A stretch of 64,000 nt of DNA from the NCBI RefSeq assembly GCF_024733845.1, contig NZ_JANRHG010000009.1:1-64000 (forward strand), in the 5' to 3' direction. This document shows, piece by piece, positions 24,001 to 30,764 of this stretch (the first letter of the stretch is position 1; each line of letters starts with the position of its first letter). The notes under the pieces were generated by a model. That model searched no databases. It was not told the DNA's origin and was given only the letters and a program-made list of their open reading frames with translations. The DNA comes from Neomoorella sulfitireducens. GTDB lineage: Bacteria > Bacillota > DSM-521 > Neomoorellales > Neomoorellaceae. Position numbers and translations under genes: made by a program.

Positions 24001-25131
24001 TTATTCCGCCATTACCCGCTGCCAGTTTTCTTCGCCTTCGGGCCCGCTAAAAAGGGCCCTTGCCCTTTCCTTGATTCCGTTGTAATCCTCGTCCAGACCA
24101 AGCAATAAATCAAGTGCATGGCGCACCTTAATGCCGCTGGAAATACGGGCGAAATTGAGGACGCAGCTCAAGCAGTAGCCTGCAAGGATCCCGGCCCCGG
24201 TTTTTCCCGCTTCTTCAAGGCGGCGCACGATTAGGGCTTCCGCCAGGTCCGGGCGGAAGTGACTTACCTGCCCGCCGCTACCGCAGCAGAAGGTGGTCGT
24301 ACCGTGGTGTTCCATTTCAACCCGCTGATATCCCAGCCGTTCCAGGACTCCCCTGACCTGCCGCGCAAAGATGCCTTCATGCCGGTCAGGACAGGAGTCA
24401 TGGATGGTTACTGATGACGTACCGGGCTTGCCCTCACCCCAGCTTTCATATATGGTCCTGACCTCTACGCCGGCAGGCGCCAGGTCGGCGCGAAGCTGGT
24501 AAAAACAATTGGGGCAAGCAGTTATTAATACTTTCACCCCAAGACCTATTAGTTTACTTTTAATGTAGCCGGTATAACTTTCGCCACGCTCTCTTAAACC
24601 CATCTGGTAAAGGGGTTTACCACAGCAATCTGTCAAGAGGGAGATGTAAGGCCATAATTCCTGGAGGTGGTTAAAAGCAGCCCTTGTTATCGCCGGCGCA
24701 TAAGTAAACATAGTGCATCCCGGGAAAAAGGCTACCGCACCTTTTTTGTCTAATGGCAAATCGTTATAGTCTATATGGTACTTTTCCCGATAGAGTTTGC
24801 AAACATTGAGTTCCCGGTCCGGGTAAATATAGCGATAATCGTAAATAGGAAATTCCCCGTTTGCTACTGCTTCTACACGTTTAGCGGCAAACATGCCCGC
24901 CAGTGACAGGTCTTCCGGGCATACGGCGGTACACAGTTCGCAGAGGTTACAGGAAAATGCTTCCTCGATTGCCGGTCCCCGCGTGGCAATATCCAGGGGA
25001 ACCTCGCCAATCTCCTGCAGCAACAGGCACGAATCCACACATAAGCCGCAGGCGGAGCACTTTTCCATTATGTTTTTGCGATTACCAAATACTCCCCCGG
25101 AATTTCCCCCGACAATATTCAATCTCCCCAT
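24001..25131 (-). CDS. CCG-domain Fe-S oxidoreductase (HdrD/GlpC/LutA-like)
   Basis: A 376-residue protein. Residues ~22-75 are a two-cluster ferredoxin domain (CSACGLCVDSCLLL; CNLCELCTAVCPEDLSL). Two cysteine-rich CCG domains follow: FFPGCTMFTYAPAI with LLTDCCGKPLY and ACPNCFYQL, then HDSCPDRHEG with TTFCCGSGGQVSHF and GYCLSCVLNF. These domains hold the non-cubane cluster that handles disulfide or thiol chemistry in heterodisulfide reductase. The protein probably oxidises or reduces a dedicated partner together with the DUF169-ferredoxin downstream. The annotated start has a very close GAAAGG site; the ATG at codon 22 is an alternative. Confidence 0.82.
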   Translation of the reverse strand: MGRLNIVGGNSGGVFGNRKNIMEKCSACGLCVDSCLLLQEIGEVPLDIATRGPAIEEAFSCNLCELCTAVCPEDLSLAGMFAAKRVEAVANGEFPIYDYRYIYPDRELNVCKLYREKYHIDYNDLPLDKKGAVAFFPGCTMFTYAPAITRAAFNHLQELWPYISLLTDCCGKPLYQMGLRERGESYTGYIKSKLIGLGVKVLITACPNCFYQLRADLAPAGVEVRTIYESWGEGKPGTSSVTIHDSCPDRHEGIFARQVRGVLERLGYQRVEMEHHGTTTFCCGSGGQVSHFRPDLAEALIVRRLEEAGKTGAGILAGYCLSCVLNFARISSGIKVRHALDLLLGLDEDYNGIKERARALFSGPEGEENWQRVMAE

Positions 25132-25202
25132 CCTTTCTTACACGCTGTTACTGTCACGGGGTCCGTCCTGCAGTTAAAACCGCAAAAACTTAATGCTGAC
25201 CT

Positions 25203-26045
25203 TTACCGCTCCGGCGGCAGGGCGGCTGCTTCGAGACCCAGCTCCCGCAGAACTGCCAGGGTACGCCGGGGCACCATCACGCCAGAATCAGTCGCAGCGG
25301 CAAGTTCCAGGGAACGCAGTACGGGAATGATGCTGGCTAAATCGATGGGGATATCTACGTCGGGAACCATCTCCAGGGCGGTAAAAGGTATCTTTTTTGC
25401 CACCGCTTTATTAACCAGCATATCCAGGGCCGTTATACCGTCGCTGTTGTAAAATACGCCGTAAAAATCAAAGGGTGTAGTCCAGGTGTAGCCTACCAGG
25501 GAAAATCCCCCCTCCTGGCAGGGCGCCTCGACAAGGGCCGCCCCCATGTCCGGTGTTGAATTGCTACCGGCCTGCCGCACCGCTTCCCGCCCGGCCTCAC
25601 TTTGACTGAACCTGGCTAAAGCGGTAAAAGCCTTTTTCAGGGTAGCCGGCTGCAGTGTGGGTAGATCCCCGCCGATGATAACAACACTATCGGCCTTTCT
25701 TTTTCCTCCTTGGGGTTTGATAACATAATCGGCGGCAAATTGCATACAATCATCGAAGGAACCTCCCCTGTCGGCAAAGATACCATTTATCCTTTCCGGA
25801 TAGGCCAGGCCTTTAAGGAGGGATTGGAGGTAAGCGCCGTCGCCGGCGGCATCATGACAGATCCAGAGTTCGGCACCCTCGTCCTCGCAGGCCGACAAGG
25901 CAACTTCGATAACATCAAGGAGACAGGCCTCATAGAGTATCTTCGCTTCTTCGGTTGTTAGAACCCCGCCTCTTTCCTTTGTCAGGCGGGTTTTGATATC
26001 ACCGCTTCTGGGTACTTTGGTAAAAACTACTACCGCTTGGCGCAA
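25203..26045 (-). CDS. TIGR04282/DUF2064-family glycosyltransferase-like protein
   Basis: A 280-residue protein with a nucleotide-sugar-transferase fold: VVVFTKVPRSGDIKTRLTKE, FADRGGSFDDCMQFA, VVIIGGDLPTLQPATLKKAF (the GxDxP metal motif) and GGFSLVGYTW. Members of TIGR04282/DUF2064 occur in arsenosugar and other small-molecule glycosylation clusters and are often of unknown specificity. It starts with TTG 26045 immediately after the stop codon of the acetyltransferase, with GGAGG inside that gene's 3' end, so it is translationally coupled to it. Residues ~115-165 contain a charged insert. Confidence 0.8.
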   Translation of the reverse strand: MRQAVVVFTKVPRSGDIKTRLTKERGGVLTTEEAKILYEACLLDVIEVALSACEDEGAELWICHDAAGDGAYLQSLLKGLAYPERINGIFADRGGSFDDCMQFAADYVIKPQGGKRKADSVVIIGGDLPTLQPATLKKAFTALARFSQSEAGREAVRQAGSNSTPDMGAALVEAPCQEGGFSLVGYTWTTPFDFYGVFYNSDGITALDMLVNKAVAKKIPFTALEMVPDVDIPIDLASIIPVLRSLELAAATDSGVMVPRRTLAVLRELGLEAAALPPER

Positions 26046-26534
26046 CTAACTAACCTCCTGTATATAAATCATGGGTACCGGCCGGCAGGCCTCCCGTTCC
26101 GGACAGTCGCGGCACTGTTCCCTGTAAATTGTCGCCAGGTCAGAGAAATGGCAGTTCCGGAAGCCGTACCTGCGGTAAAATCCCGCGGCCTCACCCCTGG
26201 CAATTGTCGTTACACGGTAAGAGACGCAGCCACCGGCCGGCGAACTGTCGCAATAGGCCCAAGGTTTTTTGATTAACTCCAAAAGCAACATTCCTCCTAA
26301 TCCCCGGCCCCTGGCTTCTCTCTTTACCGCCAGCAATTCCATGTGAAAAGCATTTTCCTCCAGCCAGGTTATTTTACCTCCCGCAAAGATTTTCCCGCTC
26401 ACCTTGATCACGGCGTGTTGTTCCGGTTCCCCGGCCAGGTCCATCCCCCAGTCCAGCAATAATGCCCGTAACTCCGGGCCGTCTTCGGGCCGGGCCAGGG
26501 TCACTTCCGCCCGTGCCCGCAAATTATTTACCAT
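26046..26534 (-). CDS. GNAT acetyltransferase with a Cys-rich C-terminal tail
   Basis: A 162-residue GNAT-fold protein. The acetyl-CoA-binding motif is VKREARGRGLGGMLLLELI, followed by SYRVTTIARGEAAGFYRRYG. The last ~25 residues read YREQCRDCPEREACRPVPMI, a C-x2-C-x5-C arrangement not normal for GNATs, which could hold zinc or an Fe-S cluster. The gene start overlaps the end of the NrfD-like gene by 11 bases, tying it to the molybdoenzyme operon. The substrate is unknown. Together with the coupled glycosyltransferase it may belong to a separate biosynthetic task placed downstream in the same transcript. Confidence 0.75.
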   Translation of the reverse strand: MVNNLRARAEVTLARPEDGPELRALLLDWGMDLAGEPEQHAVIKVSGKIFAGGKITWLEENAFHMELLAVKREARGRGLGGMLLLELIKKPWAYCDSSPAGGCVSYRVTTIARGEAAGFYRRYGFRNCHFSDLATIYREQCRDCPEREACRPVPMIYIQEVS

Positions 26535-27483
26535 TGAGCCAGGCCGCCCTTTCCTGCCATGTCTGCTCCAGTCGTGCGGCCAGGACGGCTATTTCCTCTT
26601 CCTGGTACCACTCGTTATCTTCACCCGGAAGACTTACCCGGACGCCGGCCTGGAGAAAGGCAGCTCGCAGGCAGGCTTCTCCTGCCAAAACAAACAATGA
26701 TTTTATGGCCAAGATACCGGCACCGCTGCCCCCGAAATAAAGGAAGCAAGGGATGATGTGCCCGCAGACAACAATCCCCCACCAGAAAATATTTTTCAGG
26801 CTGCCGCTAAGAAGCGTTGCCACCGAACGGCGGGCCTCCTCAGGGGCGGCGCGCCGCATCCCCATAATATAAGCCGCGATTAAGATTACCTTGGTGACGA
26901 TCAGGGCCAGAAGGATTTTATCCAGGAGGGCAATAGCCGGAGCTATTGATGCCCCGGTCACGGCCGCCACCAGGATTACCCCCGCCAAACCGGAAGTAAG
27001 GGCCGCTGTCAACCACAGGGGTACCAGGGCGCTACCGTTCCAGAAGGAGCGGCCCCGCGCCTCGCCCAGCTCTAAGCCCGGGTACATAACCAGGGCCACG
27101 GCGAAAATAATGCCCAGGAACCCGATAACCCGCCGCCCGGCATTTGCCCCGGCCCAGGGAAAGATATCAAACCAAAAGCTGGTATAAATTGCCGCCAGCA
27201 CTATGAAGCAGGCTAAAAATAAGGCCCCTTTGGTCATAATTGACTGCATACGGCTGAATACTAAAAGAAAGCGCTTTTTGTTGCCCAGCTCGGCAAGTAA
27301 TAACAGGCCGCCCAGGCCGGCAACTGCCAGGCCCAAAAAACTACCTGTGCCACTTGCCTTACCGTCAAGGGGCGAGGAAATGATATCCAGGAAAGCGATG
27401 ACGGCAAAGACCATGGCCCCCAGGGCGGCGCAAAAGAAGTAACCGGCAGCCAGCCTGCCCCAAATTGCCTGTTTATCCTCCAT
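26524..27483 (-). CDS. NrfD/PsrC-type membrane anchor of the molybdoenzyme complex
   Basis: A 319-residue integral membrane protein with about eight segments, for example YFFCAALGAMVFAVIAFLDI, FLGLAVAGLGGLLLLAELG, ALFLACFIVLAAIYTSFWFD, and a late FWWGIVVCGHIIPCFLYFGG. NrfD-family subunits bind quinone and pass electrons to or from the Fe-S subunit without haem. It is third in the operon after the catalytic and four-cluster subunits (13 bases downstream). Because the catalytic subunit has no Tat signal, the complex probably faces the cytoplasm. The assignment is by hydrophobic pattern and context. Confidence 0.8.
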   Translation of the reverse strand: MEDKQAIWGRLAAGYFFCAALGAMVFAVIAFLDIISSPLDGKASGTGSFLGLAVAGLGGLLLLAELGNKKRFLLVFSRMQSIMTKGALFLACFIVLAAIYTSFWFDIFPWAGANAGRRVIGFLGIIFAVALVMYPGLELGEARGRSFWNGSALVPLWLTAALTSGLAGVILVAAVTGASIAPAIALLDKILLALIVTKVILIAAYIMGMRRAAPEEARRSVATLLSGSLKNIFWWGIVVCGHIIPCFLYFGGSGAGILAIKSLFVLAGEACLRAAFLQAGVRVSLPGEDNEWYQEEEIAVLAARLEQTWQERAAWLNGK

Positions 27484-27495
27484 AACAGCTACCTC

Positions 27496-28047
27496 CTAGG
27501 GAAAAATATAATATACCGAAGGTTTCGTGCCCAGGTGGGGGTACAGCGGCCGGGCATTGGCCTGTTTAAGCAGTGCCGCCACTTCGCTGCCGGGATCGTC
27601 TAAATCCCCGACATGACGGGCTTTAAGCTGGCAGGTTTCGACACAGCGCGGCATTTCCCCCTGCTCCAGCCGTTCATAGCACAGGTGACACTTTTGCACG
27701 ATGCCCTTATCCGCCTCGAACTGGCGCACGCCGTAGGGACAGACCAGCATGCAAAACTTGCAGCCGATACAGCGTTCCCCATCTACAATGATAATCCCGT
27801 CCGGACGTTTCTGGCTGGCACCGGTAGGACAGCCGTCGACACAGGGAGCATCCTCACAATGCATGCAGGGCCGCGGGAAAAAATGCGAAACCAGCAGGGG
27901 AAAATCGCCTTCCGGCCCGACAGTTAATACTTTATTCCACGTTTCACCCAACGGCAAATTATTCTCGATCTGGCAGGCAACGGTGCAGGCATGGCAACCA
28001 ACGCACCTGCGCAAGTCAATAACCATTCCCCAGTGCATAGCTTTCAC
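27496..28047 (-). CDS. Four-cluster ferredoxin subunit (DmsB/PsrB/NrfC type)
   Basis: A 183-residue protein with four [4Fe-4S] sites in the DmsB/PsrB order: CVGCHACTVACQIEN, CMHCEDAPCVDGCPTGA, CIGCKFCMLVCPYG and CHLCYERLEQGEMPRC. It transfers electrons between the molybdopterin subunit and the membrane anchor. The start ATG overlaps the catalytic subunit's stop (ATGA-type overlap at 28044-28047). No signal peptide is present, agreeing with a cytoplasmic location. Confidence 0.92.
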   Translation of the reverse strand: MKAMHWGMVIDLRRCVGCHACTVACQIENNLPLGETWNKVLTVGPEGDFPLLVSHFFPRPCMHCEDAPCVDGCPTGASQKRPDGIIIVDGERCIGCKFCMLVCPYGVRQFEADKGIVQKCHLCYERLEQGEMPRCVETCQLKARHVGDLDDPGSEVAALLKQANARPLYPHLGTKPSVYYIFP

Positions 28048-30239
28048 CCTTCCACTTTAGCAATCCGGCATAAAACCGACCTGGTACACCAGCTGCCGCA
28101 GGCTGGATCGCAGGTATCGGGGTCGTCATCCAGGCAGGCATTAATATTAGATTCCCAGACGCCAAAAAGCTCTCCTGCTCCTTTTTCCGGATACCACCAT
28201 CCCCGTTCCGCCTGGACTACCCCCGGTGGTATGGCGGTAGTGATTTTAGCCCTTTGCTTGACTTTTCCTTTCGGGGTTTCAATCCACACCCAGTCGCCTT
28301 CTTTAATGCCAAGTTTTTGGGCCAGCTCAGGGTTAATGGCCACCCTGGGTTGCGGATGGAGAAGGCGCAGGCGCGTTATCTGGCGGTGTTCGGAATGGTA
28401 AAAAGGCATAAAGCCCCCGCCCGCAATGAGTATCAGGGGATAATCCCGGGCCAGCTCCGGCGTGGCTTCCGGGCTGAAAGGAGGCTCGACGTAATGGGGT
28501 AGCGGGTCATAGCCCAGCGTTTCCAGTATTGAACTTTTCAGCTCCACCTTACCGGAGGGCGTGGCAAAGCCTTTTTCCACGTATTTGTAGTACTCCCTTG
28601 GGGCAAAATCAAAACGTACTCCCTGGACAAAATCTTCATAGGTTTCCAGTCCGTACCCCAGCGCTTCCAGGCGGTACTGAAATACCTCTTCGTTGGTCAG
28701 CCACGGCCAGTATTCCTCCTGCCCCATCTTGATACCCAGGGCGCGCCAGAAGTCGTAGTCGGTCTTCCTCTCATATAAAGGCTGCACGGCCCTTTCCGAA
28801 GCGATGAGCCAGTCGGAAACGCCATAGGTTGTCGTCAAGACCGGCCTTTCCAGCCAGGAGGCAGCCGGCAAGACATAGTCGGCCATCAAGGCCGTGGGGG
28901 TAAGCCAGTAGTCCATAACCACCAGCAGGTCAAGTTTGCTGAGGGCTTCATATACCAGCCTGGAGTTGGCATAGGAGGTGAGGGGGTTATCGGCAAGGAC
29001 GATCAGGGCTTTGACCGGATAGGGTTTGCCTGTCAAGATGGCCCGCCACAGTACAGGGGGGCTGGCCTCGCACATCCACTCGGCCGGCAGCCCTTTTCCC
29101 CAGACGCGTTCTAACTGTTCATTTAAAAGCTTATATCCCGGCCAGGTGCTAAGTTTAAACCTGTCCGCGCCCAGTTGCTTTGCCCGCTGCTCCTCGGGCA
29201 GCAATTCGTTGAGCTCCATCTCAACGTCAGTAATAAATGTGGGATGGGGCCCGGGCATGACATCGCCGCCGGGAACGTCGAGGTTACCGCAGATAGCCCT
29301 CAACACCGCCCTTGCCTGGGCAACGGCACTGGTAGCCCGGCCGAGCTGGTCGGTGGCTACCCCCCACTGGATACAAGCCGGCCTCGAGGTGGCATAAGTC
29401 CTGGCCGCCATGGCTATCTTTTCGGCGGGCACCCAGGTCTTTTCTGCCGCCCATTCCGGTGTATACTCCTGCACCCGTTCCCGCAGTTCCTCAAAGCCGA
29501 CCGTCCAGTTCTCGACGAAATCAGCATCATATAGTTCTTCATTGATAATGACGTTAAGCCAGGCCAGGGCCAGGGCGCAGTCGCTTCCCGGGCGGATGGG
29601 TAACCAAATGTCGGCCCGGGCCGCCGTCTCGCTGTAACGCGGGTCAATGACTATGATCTTGGTACCGTTATTTTCCCGGGCTTCTAAAAGCCCCCTCATT
29701 TCCGGCAAATACGAGGCGCCGGGGTTATGGCCCCACACAACCACACAGCGGCTGCCCATAATCTCCGGATCAAAGGCGCTCCAGCCGTAAATGGCCGTTT
29801 CTATTAAAAAATTGGGTATCCAGCAGACGGGTGAGGTGTGGACCACATTGGGGCTCCCCAAGAGATTGAAAAAGCGACGCCGGGCCCAGTCATCAGTCCG
29901 GTTGGTACCCCCGGCAGTGGCGATGCTTTCGGCACCATATTCCTCTTTGTACTTTTTTAGCCGGGTGGCAATGTCCTCCAGGGCTTCCTCCCAGCTGACA
30001 CGTTTAAATTTACCCTCTCCCCGTTCCCCGACACGTTTAAGAGGATAGTTTACCCTGTTGATGTGGTTGAGGTGATCCATCGCCGCAGCACCCCGGGGAC
30101 ACTGGGCTCCCTGGTTAAAGGGATGCTCCGGATCGCCCGTCACTTTTTTAACGACACCGTCTTCAACGTGCACCAGCATGCCACAGTTCATATGGCAGAA
30201 ATAGCATGCCGCCTTTTTGACTTCAATGGTACCAGCCAT
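28044..30239 (-). CDS. Molybdopterin oxidoreductase catalytic subunit, DMSO-reductase family, cytoplasmic
   Basis: A 731-residue enzyme. N-terminal CYFCHMNCGM plus QCPRGAA (C-x2-C-x3-C-x27-C type) holds a [4Fe-4S] cluster. Blocks such as GGTNRTDDWARRRFFNLLGS, VVVWGHNPGAS, IVIDPRYSETAARADIWLPI, RPGSDCALALAWLNVI, and a C-terminal PHPRVAINPELAQKLGIKEG-like segment (LLHPQPRVAINPELAQK) define the family. HTSPVCWIPN places a Cys where the metal ligand usually lies. There is no Tat signal. With a PsrB-like and an NrfD-like subunit it forms a respiratory-type complex, possibly acting on sulfur, arsenic or organic substrates. Specificity cannot be assigned. A near-consensus sigma-54 promoter lies about 315 bases upstream. 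Confidence 0.9.
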   Translation of the reverse strand: MAGTIEVKKAACYFCHMNCGMLVHVEDGVVKKVTGDPEHPFNQGAQCPRGAAAMDHLNHINRVNYPLKRVGERGEGKFKRVSWEEALEDIATRLKKYKEEYGAESIATAGGTNRTDDWARRRFFNLLGSPNVVHTSPVCWIPNFLIETAIYGWSAFDPEIMGSRCVVVWGHNPGASYLPEMRGLLEARENNGTKIIVIDPRYSETAARADIWLPIRPGSDCALALAWLNVIINEELYDADFVENWTVGFEELRERVQEYTPEWAAEKTWVPAEKIAMAARTYATSRPACIQWGVATDQLGRATSAVAQARAVLRAICGNLDVPGGDVMPGPHPTFITDVEMELNELLPEEQRAKQLGADRFKLSTWPGYKLLNEQLERVWGKGLPAEWMCEASPPVLWRAILTGKPYPVKALIVLADNPLTSYANSRLVYEALSKLDLLVVMDYWLTPTALMADYVLPAASWLERPVLTTTYGVSDWLIASERAVQPLYERKTDYDFWRALGIKMGQEEYWPWLTNEEVFQYRLEALGYGLETYEDFVQGVRFDFAPREYYKYVEKGFATPSGKVELKSSILETLGYDPLPHYVEPPFSPEATPELARDYPLILIAGGGFMPFYHSEHRQITRLRLLHPQPRVAINPELAQKLGIKEGDWVWIETPKGKVKQRAKITTAIPPGVVQAERGWWYPEKGAGELFGVWESNINACLDDDPDTCDPACGSWCTRSVLCRIAKVEG

Positions 30240-30408
30240 TTTTTTACCTCCGCTCGCAACTACTTGCCCTTCAAGTTAAATACGTTATACGTTAATACAA
30301 CCCTCATGCAGTGCGGGACCTGCTGTTTGTGCCAGGCGTAATCCCTCCCAACAATATATAAAAGGATCTTGATAATCTGATTTGTATGTGCGATGATTAA
30401 TCTTAAAG

Positions 30409-30437
30409 GGTTAATTGCTTTATAAAGTATATTAACC
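30409..30437 (-). repeat. Dyad in the molybdoenzyme leader
   Basis: GGTTAAT at 30409-30415 and ATTAACC at 30431-30437 are inverted copies, with the palindrome CTTTATAAAG between them. In the RNA it would form a hairpin about 170 bases before the start codon; as DNA it could be an operator. Confidence 0.4.
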
Positions 30438-30565
30438 TTCTCGCCCTCCCAGGCAATGGCAAAAGCTTATGCCCGTCAATATTTAACATTCACTTCCAGA
30501 GACGCTTGCTGGACCAGGCCCCCCGGACACCATAACGGTACTTCCTCATCGATTAATAAATAATT

Positions 30566-30581
30566 TGCAAAAATCATGCCA
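30566..30581 (-). promoter_or_regulatory. Sigma-54 (-24/-12) promoter of the molybdoenzyme operon
   Basis: Minus-strand TGGCATG-ATTT-TTGCA matches the consensus TGGCACG-N4-TTGCW at all but one position, with the required GG-N10-GC spacing. Transcription would start near 30555 and run towards the catalytic-subunit gene at 30239. The divergent gene behind it encodes a sigma-54 activator, which supports the call. Confidence 0.75.
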
Positions 30582-30626
30582 GCAAAAAGTAAAAAATAAG
30601 GTCTTCATTAAAACGCCGGATATTGC

Positions 30627-30706
30627 TTGATACAATATTAACTAAAGTAAGTTCAAGCCACTTGCGAGATAAAAGTTAAGCTTGATATTTTCCCTTTTTG
30701 ATACAA
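30627..30706. promoter_or_regulatory. Repeated TTGATACAA boxes, candidate activator-binding sites
   Basis: TTGATACAA occurs at 30627-30635 and 30698-30706, and a partial copy TTGATATT at about 30682. They lie 50-140 bases upstream of the sigma-54 promoter, the usual place for enhancer-binding sites, and just in front of the activator's own start, so they could also serve autoregulation. Confidence 0.45.
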
Positions 30707-30764
30707 GACATTCTCAAAAAAGAGAAAAATCTTCAGGATGTTACCTTTTTTTAGGAGGGTCGGT

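Larger units (their letters stand above)
30240..30764. other. Divergent regulatory region between molybdoenzyme operon and activator
   Basis: About 525 bases without a gene. Going from the activator side: repeated TTGATACAA boxes (30627-30706), a sigma-54 promoter on the minus strand (30566-30581), and an untranslated leader of about 315 bases. A dyad at 30409-30437 (GGTTAAT ... ATTAACC, centred on CTTTATAAAG) falls inside that leader. Confidence 0.6.

Noticed and set aside
28044-30239. Assignment as formate dehydrogenase
   Set aside because: No selenocysteine codon or FDH-type active-site context was visible, and the partner subunits are of Psr/Dms type.
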